Source: Carnobacterium_B sp040274945
Lineage (GTDB): Bacteria > Bacillota > Bacilli > Lactobacillales > Carnobacteriaceae
Assembly (NCBI RefSeq): GCF_040274945.1
Contig: NZ_JBEMAR010000018.1
Span: 1 to 6,981 of the forward strand
Reading direction: 5' to 3'
Length of the DNA stretch: 6,981 nucleotides
The notes below the pieces were generated by a model. It was not told the DNA's origin, did no database searches, and saw only the letters and a list, made by a program, of their open reading frames with translations. The first letter of the stretch is position 1. Each line of letters begins with the position of its first letter. Shown here one piece after another: positions 1 to 5,419 of this stretch. The translations under genes and the position numbers were made by a program.

Positions 1-72
1 CTCACATTTGGTTCGTCTTACTTTGTTTAGTTTTCAAAGGTCTAAAGCTTGTTGTAACAGTCCGTTGCAACT
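1..72 (-). other. 5' leader of an rRNA operon (partial, runs off the left edge)
   Basis: Read on the minus strand, this stretch contains CTTTGAAAACTAAACAAAG followed by AAGACGAACCAAATGTG. That resembles the TTTGAAAACT-type sequence found in 16S leaders and 16S-23S spacers of Bacillales and Lactobacillales, where it serves antitermination and rRNA processing. It lies directly downstream of two tandem consensus promoters, which favours a 16S leader over an internal spacer. A small hairpin (GTTGCAAC and GTTACAAC arms, 51-71) sits at its start. No mature rRNA sequence is inside the window. The call rests on recalled resemblance plus promoter layout; a leader of another stable RNA operon is the alternative. 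Confidence 0.68.
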
Positions 73-77
73 TCTAT

Positions 78-106
78 ATAATAACAAGTTATTTTTTAAA
101 TGTCAA
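78..106 (-). promoter_or_regulatory. Promoter P2 of the putative rRNA operon
   Basis: On the minus strand a perfect TTGACA (101-106) is followed by a 17-base spacer and TATTAT (78-83). Upstream of the -35 (107-135) the DNA is almost pure A/T with A and T tracts, as in UP elements of strong stable-RNA promoters. The start point is expected around 71-73, just before the leader hairpin. Confidence 0.78.
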
Positions 107-183
107 TAACTTTTTAATAAAAATTATTTTAAAAGAATTTTTATTCATATTTTTGAAAGTTACTTGCTCTAACAACTCCTATA

Positions 184-212
184 ACTTTACATGCTTTTCA
201 CAAAATTGTCAA
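184..212 (-). promoter_or_regulatory. Promoter P1 of the putative rRNA operon
   Basis: On the minus strand a perfect TTGACA (207-212) is followed by a 17-base spacer and TAAAGT (184-189, four of six matches to TATAAT). It lies 106 bases upstream of P2, close to the spacing of tandem rrn promoters in Bacillus subtilis. The -10 is weaker than that of P2. Confidence 0.6.
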
Positions 213-254
213 CTATTTTTCTTTAAGTTCTTAAAAATTAATCCGATTTATTCG

Positions 255-288
255 AAAACTATTCTTCTAGTTTTCAAGATAGTTTTTT
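255..288. terminator. Possible intrinsic terminator downstream of the GntR gene
   Basis: Arms 255-266 (AAAACTATTCTT) and 276-286 (AAGATAGTTTT) pair over 11 bases with one bulged base and a 9-base loop. On the plus strand the stem runs into a T tract (283-288). On the minus strand it also ends in four Ts, though these belong to the stem. It lies about 80-110 bases after the regulator stop and before the rRNA promoters, so it could end the regulator transcript. The stem is AT-rich and no plus-strand gene needs it. Confidence 0.38.
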
Positions 289-310
289 CTACTCTTATTT
301 CTAGGATGCA

Positions 311-342
311 GACTCGAAATTTATCGATTTAAAATTCGAATC
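311..342. repeat. AT-rich inverted repeat just after the GntR gene
   Basis: GACTCGAAATTT (311-322) and AAATTCGAATC (332-342) form an 11-bp imperfect stem with one bulge. The one non-Watson-Crick position is a G-U wobble in minus-strand RNA and an A-C mismatch in plus-strand RNA. It begins about 22 bases after the regulator stop. Five Ts follow on the plus strand only, so it does not look like a standard terminator for the minus-strand gene. It may be a 3'-end stabilising hairpin. Confidence 0.3.
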
Positions 343-364
343 TTTTTCCTATTTTAATTAATTT

Positions 365-1084
365 TTACTCATGCTGTGTATTATTAAAACACATTTCTAC
401 CATATCATAACGGTGTCTTACTTTTGAATATTCGAAGGGTCTGCCGTTTTCAAGGAACATTACCTTTGTAACCTCTAGAACAGGTTCGTTATCTTTGCAA
501 TTTAAATACTGTCGGTCTTCTTCGTTAGGAGGTGCAGCCTTGATAAACTGCTGATTCCCACCAAAAACCAGCCCAACATCTTGTCGAATGTAATCATAAA
601 CTGAGTGCTCTAAGATAGCAGGAGTTATGTTTGGAACAAGTTTTACCGGAAGTAATGAATATTCTATCGAATAAGGTCTATTGTTAATAACTCTTAATCG
701 TTTGATTTCATATACTGGAGATTCACTTTGGATCATTAATTGTTCACATTCTTCAGCACTTGGAAATCGAACGTTAAAAGCCAGTACCTTGTTAACTAAT
801 TCGGTTTGTTCTCCTATTTGATGAGTTAATCCAATATTCTGCCCAATTTTGATTCCTGTATCAGATGTTTGTGCAATATTTTTTTTGACGTATGTGCCAG
901 AACCTTGAACTGAAAAAACCAGTCCTTCAATCGACAATAAATCTAGTGCTTTTTTTACGGTAACTCTACTTGTATCAAATTTTTCTGCTAATTCATTTTG
1001 ATTGGGCAATTGACCGCCTTTTGGATAATTGCCTTGTTTAATTTGTTTACGTAATTCATCTGCGACATTTTTGTATTTTGCCAT
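365..1084 (-). CDS. GntR-family (HutC-type) transcriptional regulator with UTRA domain
   Basis: This is a 239-residue DNA-binding regulator. Residues about 4-68 form the GntR winged helix: KYKNVADELRKQI opens helix 1, SRVTVKKALDLL (39-50) is the recognition helix, and the wing is VQGSGTYV (59-66). Residues about 90-232 match a UTRA ligand domain, with YEIKRLRVINNRPYSIEYS (125-143) and NGRPFEYSKVRHRYD (213-227). HutC/UTRA regulators bind sugar phosphates or other small metabolites and usually repress nearby uptake genes. A GTG three codons upstream is in frame, but ATG at 1084 gives the family's usual MAKYK start, with GAGGG just before it. The gene is transcribed alone between a terminator and its own promoter, and is the next gene after the first EIIC, which makes that permease its likely target. 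The effector cannot be read from the sequence. Confidence 0.9.
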   Translation of the reverse strand: MAKYKNVADELRKQIKQGNYPKGGQLPNQNELAEKFDTSRVTVKKALDLLSIEGLVFSVQGSGTYVKKNIAQTSDTGIKIGQNIGLTHQIGEQTELVNKVLAFNVRFPSAEECEQLMIQSESPVYEIKRLRVINNRPYSIEYSLLPVKLVPNITPAILEHSVYDYIRQDVGLVFGGNQQFIKAAPPNEEDRQYLNCKDNEPVLEVTKVMFLENGRPFEYSKVRHRYDMVEMCFNNTQHE

Positions 1085-1135
1085 TGCCCTCACTCACTTC
1101 GTTTTATATAATTATGTCATTTTGCTATTCTCTTT

Positions 1136-1144
1136 AGTATAACA
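1136..1144 (-). promoter_or_regulatory. Extended -10 promoter of the GntR regulator
   Basis: The minus strand reads TGTTATACT, an extended -10 (TG, one base, TATACT). No good -35 is found 16-18 bases upstream, which fits an extended -10 promoter. The start point would be near 1129, leaving a leader of about 45 bases before the ATG at 1084. Confidence 0.55.
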
Positions 1145-1181
1145 TATCCCCACAAACAACTATTAATTCAAATAGAAAGAA

Positions 1182-1221
1182 CTTGAAAAATCCCTTTCGT
1201 AAATCCACGGGACTTCTCAAG
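1182..1221 (-). terminator. Terminator after the first EIIC gene
   Basis: On the minus strand CTTGAGAAGTCCC (1221-1209) pairs with GGGATTTTTCAAG (1194-1182) as a 13-bp stem with two G-U wobbles and a 14-base loop. On the plus strand the same two positions are A-C mismatches, so the stem is built for the minus-strand transcript. The following tract is T-rich but broken (TTCTTTCTATTT). It lies 63 bases after the permease stop and separates it from the GntR gene. Confidence 0.68.
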
Positions 1222-1284
1222 CTCAATAGGATTATATATCATTTTACTTCAATAGATAATTTACACTCTAAATTTATTAATCTT

Positions 1285-2634
1285 TTAGTCATTTACAGTG
1301 ACTTCATCTAATTCTTTTACTTCTTCAGTACGCCCTGGTTCTTCCACTAGTTGACGACTATTAGAAATTTTAACGAATGGCAAGTAAATCAATGTTGAAA
1401 CTACGATACAAATCAATTGAGTCGCAACTGCTCCTAAACTACCCGCTGTTGCTAAATAAGCACTAATAATTGGTGGCGTAGTCCATGGAATCATAACTAC
1501 TGCTTTTCCGGCAAAGCCAATATAAGTCGCTACATAACCGATCACTCCTGTAATTAGTGGTGTAACGATGAACGGAATAGCTAAGATAGGGTTTAACATG
1601 ATTGGCATTCCAAATATTACGGGTTCATTAATATTGAATAAACTAGGTCCCATAGATAATTTTGCAATTTCTTTCATGTCATCTCGTTTACCAACGATAA
1701 AGATAGCAAATAACAATCCAATCGTTACCCCAGAACCACCAATATTCATGTACATATCCCAGAAAGGCATATTGATAATATTTGGAATTTCTTTACCTGC
1801 ATTAAATGCATCTGTATTGACTGCTATTGAAGCTAATAACAAAGGTTCGCGAATTGGTTTGATCATTTGGTTTCCATGTATTCCGATAACCCAGAAGAAC
1901 TGAGCCACGAACATCAAAATTAAGACACCAGGTAATCCTTGCATAACATTTTCTAATGGTGCTTGAACAACCATATAGATAATATCGTATAGATACATAC
2001 CAGTTATGCGGAAAATAGCAAATCCTGCTGTGGCGATCATAGTGATCGTTAAGATTGTCGGAATCAATGCCGAAAAACTTCTTGATACATTTGAAGGCAC
2101 ACTGTCAGGCATTTTTATATTTATTTTATCTTGTTTGCCTAACCAAGTGAATAATTCTACTGAAACAATTGCGATAAACATTCCTAAAAATAATCCTTTT
2201 GTATCCGTATAGTTACGAGATAAAACATTTTCCACTACACGCATTTTGTCATCCACTAACAATTCTAACGTTGTTGGATTGACGGTTATATAACTGATAA
2301 CTGCTAGTAAACCAGGAAAATATCCGCTTTCTTTATTTAAATTACCAATCTCCAGTCCTATTAAAAAGACCGCACTAATTGTCAACATGTTCATTGTTGC
2401 ATAGTTAATTGATTGTGCAATCGGTTTCAATTCTTCCAAAAAAGCTAAAGCATCTATTTGTGCCAAACCATTTGTTGAATCAAAAACCATATTAGAAAAC
2501 AGCGTTGCAAAAGCCCCCGTGATGATGATCGGTATTAGAGCAGTAAAAGCATTTTTGATAGCTATAATATACTTATAGCTGTTAATTTTGCTGGCCATGT
2601 TTCCCAGCATTATGATCCATTTATTATCTTCCAT
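1285..2634 (-). CDS. PTS sugar permease, EIIC component, Lac (lactose/cellobiose) family
   Basis: This 449-residue integral membrane protein is the sugar-translocating EIIC of a phosphotransferase system; it moves a sugar, commonly a beta-glucoside, cellobiose, chitobiose or lactose, inward while EIIB phosphorylates it. About ten hydrophobic segments fill residues 22-420. GIHGNQ (251-256) holds His253, and FNINEPVIFG (333-342) holds Glu337. These fit the sugar-binding His250 and Glu334 of Bacillus cereus ChbC, with the same spacing of 84. PWTTPPIISAYL (383-394) is another family signature. The C-tail (428-449) is hydrophilic and acidic. The start is ATG at 2634 behind a full Shine-Dalgarno (GGAGGAG). 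Length is normal for the family. No EIIA or EIIB is adjacent, and the gene is its own transcription unit. The substrate cannot be fixed from sequence. Confidence 0.93.
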   Translation of the reverse strand: MEDNKWIIMLGNMASKINSYKYIIAIKNAFTALIPIIITGAFATLFSNMVFDSTNGLAQIDALAFLEELKPIAQSINYATMNMLTISAVFLIGLEIGNLNKESGYFPGLLAVISYITVNPTTLELLVDDKMRVVENVLSRNYTDTKGLFLGMFIAIVSVELFTWLGKQDKINIKMPDSVPSNVSRSFSALIPTILTITMIATAGFAIFRITGMYLYDIIYMVVQAPLENVMQGLPGVLILMFVAQFFWVIGIHGNQMIKPIREPLLLASIAVNTDAFNAGKEIPNIINMPFWDMYMNIGGSGVTIGLLFAIFIVGKRDDMKEIAKLSMGPSLFNINEPVIFGMPIMLNPILAIPFIVTPLITGVIGYVATYIGFAGKAVVMIPWTTPPIISAYLATAGSLGAVATQLICIVVSTLIYLPFVKISNSRQLVEEPGRTEEVKELDEVTVND

Positions 2635-2661
2635 TCTTATCTCCTCCTTTTAATATGTTTT

Positions 2662-2678
2662 TTACAAAATAATTGTAA
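2662..2678. promoter_or_regulatory. Inverted repeat over the -10 of the first EIIC promoter (candidate operator)
   Basis: TTACAA and TTGTAA form perfect 6-bp arms with a 5-base spacer (TTACAAAATAATTGTAA). The repeat covers the -10 (2672-2677) and the likely start point, where a bound repressor would block RNA polymerase. The GntR regulator encoded just downstream is the natural candidate ligand, but this is inference. Confidence 0.42.
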
Positions 2679-2700
2679 CCCTTTTCATTTAAAATGTAAA
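2672..2700 (-). promoter_or_regulatory. SigA-type promoter of the first EIIC gene
   Basis: On the minus strand TTTACA (2695-2700) and TACAAT (2672-2677) are separated by 17 bases; each hexamer matches five of six consensus positions. The start point is near 2665, giving a leader of about 30 bases before the ATG at 2634. It lies after the terminator of the upstream operon, so the permease is transcribed independently. Confidence 0.78.
2674..2687 (-). promoter_or_regulatory. cre-like site (imperfect) at the first EIIC promoter
   Basis: The minus strand reads TGAAAAGGGTTACA. Against the cre consensus TGWAANCGNTNWCA, only one position fails: the central CG is GG. The site overlaps the spacer and -10, the classic place for CcpA repression. 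The failing position is in the most conserved part of cre, so the call is weak. Confidence 0.33.
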
Positions 2701-2714
2701 GACATAAAATAAAT

Positions 2715-2726
2715 TTGTATTTACAA
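2715..2726. promoter_or_regulatory. Inverted repeat upstream of the first EIIC promoter (candidate operator)
   Basis: TTGTATTTACAA has perfect 5-bp arms around two central bases and lies 15 bases upstream of the -35. Its GT...AC core of eight bases is close to the GTnTAnAC pattern described for HutC-type GntR regulators. It shares the TTGTA/TACAA half-site with the repeat at 2662-2678, suggesting that one protein could bind both. Confidence 0.35.
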
Positions 2727-2745
2727 CTTTATTTTATATAATCAA

Positions 2746-2786
2746 AAAAGGCATAACTTCGGTATTAAACAGAAGTTATGCCTTTT
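2746..2786 (-). terminator. Strong intrinsic terminator of the TIM-barrel/EIIC operon
   Basis: AAAAGGCATAACTTC (2746-2760) and GAAGTTATGCCTTTT (2772-2786) form a perfect 15-bp stem with an 11-base loop. On the minus strand the stem ends in a run of six Ts. It starts 9 bases after the stop of the second EIIC. Confidence 0.92.
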
Positions 2787-2794
2787 CAATAAAT

Positions 2795-4123
2795 TTATTT
2801 TTTTACAAACACTTCTGACTCTTTAAGTGTTTGTTCCTGAATCATTGACTCTCCCAGTTCTTCAGCTTTGAAACGCTTTTCAACAGCTATGAAGAATGGC
2901 AAGTATAACAATACATCTAATACAATTAATACAATTTGCAAAATGGAACCACTGATGCTTCCGGTTACTAAAAATCCACTTATAATAGGAGGCATTGTCC
3001 AAGATGCTACCGTTCGAGTTAAAGGAACAAGTCCAGATGCCATAGCCAAGTATGCTACAACAACATTGACCATCGGAGCAAGAATAAATGGTACGAGCAA
3101 CATAACATTTAATACAACAGGTAGTCCGAACATAGTGGGCTCATTGATATTAAAAATACCTGGAACGACAGTAATTGGAGCTAATACTTTTGTTTGCTTA
3201 CTTGTTTTTTTCTTTCGAGCTAGATAACCCAACACTAAAACCAAACCAAGTGTTGCACCACCACCACCAATATAAACAAGATTATCCATAAATGAGATAG
3301 TGAAAATGTGTTGCATTTCGGTTCCAGCTTGGTATGCCGCACGATTTTCATCTAAATTAGCGATCCATAAAGGTTGCATTACCGAGTTGACAACATTTCC
3401 TCCATGAATACCAACAAACCAGAACAAACTATTTAAACCTACAACAACCACAGTACCAAACACATTATTCCCTAGTAATCCTAGAGGACCTCCCAAAACA
3501 ACTTGAGCAACATCATGTAAGTTCGGTAAATTCAGCTTTATTAAAATTGCATAGATAATCAACCAAAATGTCACAATAAATGCTCCAGGTATAATCGCAC
3601 TAAAACTTTTTGCTACTGCAGGTGGTACAGTTTCTGGTAATTTAATTTGAATATTATGATTAATAAACCACTGATAGATATAACCACTTATTAATCCGAT
3701 AATAATAGCCACGAATAAACCTTTTGCTGCCATATAAGTAGTCGGCATCCCAGCACCTGCATCAGAAGTAACAAAAGGAGTGACTACGATAAAAGAAGAT
3801 AAGGATATAATACCCGATGGAACACCATCAACTCCAAATTGATTGGTTAAACTATAAGCAATCCCAAAACTGGCTATTAAGCCAATCAACCCAAAACTAC
3901 TATCTGTTCCTTTCCAGAGAAAATCAGCAACACCTATTTCACCAAGCCATTTTTCCCAACCTGGAACTGGAAAACTAGCAACGACCATAAATAAAGATCC
4001 AATGATAATCAACGGCATGGCTAATGTGATACCATCACGTATAGCAACTAGAAATTTATTATTTCCTATTTTTGAAGCAATAGGCATTAATTTTTGTTCT
4101 AGAAACACATTAATATTATTCAA
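2795..4123 (-). CDS. PTS sugar permease, EIIC component, Lac family (second copy), TTG start
   Basis: This 442-residue membrane permease has the same fold and role as the other EIIC in the window but clearly differs in sequence, so it is not a recent duplicate. GIHGGN carries His240, FNINEPTMFG carries Glu328, and WTMPPIISGFL follows; these are the conserved sugar-site motifs. About ten hydrophobic segments span residues 25-415, and the tail is hydrophilic. The frame is open back to a TTG at 4144, but the Shine-Dalgarno GAGGAGGAG lies inside that extension. It is well placed, about 8 bases, before a TTG at 4123, which gives MNNINVFLEQKLMPIASKIGN, a typical N-terminus. The gene follows the TIM-barrel gene after 76 bases with no terminator, so the two form an operon. 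No EIIA or EIIB gene is present. Substrate unknown. Confidence 0.92.
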   Translation of the reverse strand: MNNINVFLEQKLMPIASKIGNNKFLVAIRDGITLAMPLIIIGSLFMVVASFPVPGWEKWLGEIGVADFLWKGTDSSFGLIGLIASFGIAYSLTNQFGVDGVPSGIISLSSFIVVTPFVTSDAGAGMPTTYMAAKGLFVAIIIGLISGYIYQWFINHNIQIKLPETVPPAVAKSFSAIIPGAFIVTFWLIIYAILIKLNLPNLHDVAQVVLGGPLGLLGNNVFGTVVVVGLNSLFWFVGIHGGNVVNSVMQPLWIANLDENRAAYQAGTEMQHIFTISFMDNLVYIGGGGATLGLVLVLGYLARKKKTSKQTKVLAPITVVPGIFNINEPTMFGLPVVLNVMLLVPFILAPMVNVVVAYLAMASGLVPLTRTVASWTMPPIISGFLVTGSISGSILQIVLIVLDVLLYLPFFIAVEKRFKAEELGESMIQEQTLKESEVFVKK

Positions 4124-4199
4124 GCAAATCTCCTCCTCTATCAAATTTATATTATTTTAATTTCTCCTTACCCTTTACCAAAATCCCACTTTATAGCAT

Positions 4200-5099
4200 T
4201 TATCTGTTTATCGACCTTGCCATCATTGAAGCTGTATGGCGCATACCTCGCAACGCTTTACTTAAAGCAAAAATATTTTCTACTGGAGCAATTCCACCAT
4301 ATCCTGCGTCTCCAATATGCTGAATATCCACACCACAGATTTTATTACGGATCGCAATTTGTTTGATTGTATCTTCATCTGAACTTTCTTGACTGGTTCC
4401 GATGGCAGACAACACTAACGCTCCTTCTTTATGAACAGCTTTAACGATCTCTTTTAATTCATTTTCATCAAAACCCGGAACTGTTCCAACTGCAGGAACT
4501 AAGATAATATCTGCTCCAGCTTTAATAAATGATTTAACCGTTTTTAAATCAACAATACTTTCTGAAACACCAGCTCCATGCATTTTTCCGGCAATAATTA
4601 ATCCTGAAAACAGTTTTCTCGTAATACTAATTGTTTTTTCAATCTGAGTATTGGTAACGCCAGTTCCTGGGTTTCCCGTTAAACAAACAAAGTCTAAGCC
4701 CAAAGATTCAATTTCATTGATTGTTTTTAAATTTGCTTGTCTACCCTCAGCAATAGTTAAGCGATCTTCTGCCATAGTTGCCTCTTCATCAACGGGTTCT
4801 AAGTTGACTCCAATTGGACGACCAACCAATTTATGTAGTTGATCGACAAATGATTCTTCCATACTACTTAGACCAGAAATTTTAGGATTTAATACATCTA
4901 TTCCATTTAATAGAATCAAATCAGCACCAAAAGCTCTAGCAATTTCTGCATTTGTAATATCTTCAATAAAAGGTTCTCTTCCAACGACGTTTTCAGACAT
5001 CACGATTCTTCCTTCACTTGCTTTAATACTCTGTTTCAACTCACTAGCTGACATACCTATTATTTCTGAAGCATTCGCGCTTATAAATCTTTTTGTCAT
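4200..5099 (-). CDS. TIM-barrel-like protein of unknown function, partner of a PTS permease
   Basis: This is a soluble 299-residue protein with no signal peptide or membrane segment. It shows the repeating strand-helix pattern of a beta/alpha barrel: LILLNGID (61-68), GVNLEPV (97-103), FVCLTGNPGTGV (137-148), GLIIAGKMHGAGV (166-178), DIILVPAVGTVPGF (197-210), VLSAIGTSQESS (229-240) and GVDIQHIGDAGYGG (256-269). Glycine-rich strand ends such as these often bind phosphate. I recall relatives annotated as PEP-phosphonomutase-like, as HAD-like hydrolase, or as a domain of unknown function (DUF7916), often beside Lac-family PTS genes. The HAD label is not supported: no DxDxT motif is visible. The start is ATG at 5099 behind GGGAG. 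It is the first gene of the operon with the second EIIC, so a role in handling the imported sugar phosphate is plausible but unproven. Confidence 0.82.
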   Translation of the reverse strand: MTKRFISANASEIIGMSASELKQSIKASEGRIVMSENVVGREPFIEDITNAEIARAFGADLILLNGIDVLNPKISGLSSMEESFVDQLHKLVGRPIGVNLEPVDEEATMAEDRLTIAEGRQANLKTINEIESLGLDFVCLTGNPGTGVTNTQIEKTISITRKLFSGLIIAGKMHGAGVSESIVDLKTVKSFIKAGADIILVPAVGTVPGFDENELKEIVKAVHKEGALVLSAIGTSQESSDEDTIKQIAIRNKICGVDIQHIGDAGYGGIAPVENIFALSKALRGMRHTASMMARSINR

Positions 5100-5163
5100 A
5101 ATACAACTCCCTATTCTTCCTTTTTTTAACTACCTTGTTTGTACTCTTAACATGTGCAAAAAC

Positions 5164-5181
5164 AATGATACCGTTATCATT
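5164..5181. promoter_or_regulatory. cre site (CcpA catabolite repression) in the operon leader
   Basis: The minus strand TGATAACGGTATCA (5166-5179) fits the cre consensus TGWAANCGNTNWCA at all but one position and keeps the central CG. It is embedded in a perfect 7-bp inverted repeat (AATGATA and TATCATT around CCGT, 5164-5181). It lies about 130 bases downstream of the predicted start of the TIM-barrel/EIIC transcript, where bound CcpA would act as a roadblock. Confidence 0.7.
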
Positions 5182-5237
5182 ATTTATTAAAAAAATTGTT
5201 TATTAAAAGCTTCATACCTCCTTTTCTTTATTTATTA

Positions 5238-5250
5238 ATTATAAATTATA
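5238..5250 (-). promoter_or_regulatory. Doublet of TATAAT hexamers, possible secondary promoter
   Basis: The minus strand carries TATAAT twice (5245-5250 and 5238-5243). Neither has a convincing -35 at 16-18 bases; the best, TTTCGT for the second, is poor. In so AT-rich a region this may be chance. A much better promoter lies upstream at 5315-5343. Confidence 0.25.
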
Positions 5251-5286
5251 ATCAAACCAAACGAAATTAGCTGTTTTTCTATTAAT

Positions 5287-5307
5287 TTAATAATAGTTTG
5301 TTATTAA
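5287..5307. promoter_or_regulatory. AT-rich inverted repeat at the operon start point (candidate operator)
   Basis: TTAATAA (5287-5293) and TTATTAA (5301-5307) are perfect 7-bp arms around TAGTTTG. The repeat covers roughly +1 to +21 of the predicted minus-strand transcript. The plus strand across the centre reads TAGTTTGTT, which resembles one half-site of the Bacillus XylR operator; XylR is a ROK repressor. Only one such half-site is present, so the link is suggestive. Confidence 0.38.
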
Positions 5308-5314
5308 CATCTTT

Positions 5315-5343
5315 ATAATAGTCGACATTTTTACGAATGTCAA
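5315..5343 (-). promoter_or_regulatory. Main promoter of the TIM-barrel/EIIC operon
   Basis: On the minus strand a perfect TTGACA (5338-5343) is followed by 17 bases and TATTAT (5315-5320). The start point is near 5308, so the leader is about 209 bases long. It points away from the ROK gene promoter at 5365-5393 and is overlapped by the inverted repeat at 5321-5344. Confidence 0.82.
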
Positions 5344-5344
5344 C
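5321..5344. promoter_or_regulatory. Inverted repeat covering the operon promoter (candidate ROK operator)
   Basis: GTCGACATT (5321-5329) and AATGTCAAC (5336-5344) form 9-bp arms with a single mismatch around TTTACG. The repeat occupies the -35 and the whole spacer of the minus-strand promoter, so a bound protein would exclude RNA polymerase. The ROK regulator is encoded divergently about 75 bases away and is the obvious candidate. Part of the symmetry comes from the TTGACA itself, but the other arm is not needed for promoter function. Confidence 0.58.
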
Positions 5345-5364
5345 TTTAAAATAGTCATTAATTG

Positions 5365-5393
5365 TTTATAAAAAATAATTAATGAGGTATAAT
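5365..5393 (+). promoter_or_regulatory. Promoter of the ROK regulator gene
   Basis: TTTATA (5365-5370, four of six) and a perfect TATAAT (5388-5393) are separated by 17 bases. The start point is near 5400, giving a leader of only about 20 bases that contains the Shine-Dalgarno GGAGG at 5410-5414. Confidence 0.72.
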
Positions 5394-5419
5394 ACTTGCG
5401 TGAAGAAAAGGAGGACCTT

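Noticed and set aside
1568..1903. Plus-strand open frame of 111 codons
   Set aside because: It is exactly antisense to the first EIIC, has no Shine-Dalgarno, and its composition is what a reversed membrane-protein gene gives.
2006..2212. Plus-strand open frame of 68 codons
   Set aside because: Antisense shadow of the first EIIC with no translation signal.
2868..3227. Plus-strand open frame of 119 codons
   Set aside because: Antisense to the second EIIC, whose motifs are clear; no ribosome binding site or family resemblance.
4651..4842. Plus-strand open frame of 63 codons
   Set aside because: Antisense shadow of the TIM-barrel gene with no translation signal.
5130..5180. Minus-strand 16-codon micro-ORF starting inside the cre repeat
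   Set aside because: No ribosome binding site at a usable distance; the sequence is better explained as a cre site.
5180..5215. Minus-strand 11-codon micro-ORF (MKLLINNFFNK) in the operon leader, right after AAAGGAGGT
   Set aside because: The Shine-Dalgarno abuts the ATG with almost no spacing, so initiation there is unlikely, and no attenuator hairpin with a T tract follows. I could not support a leader peptide.
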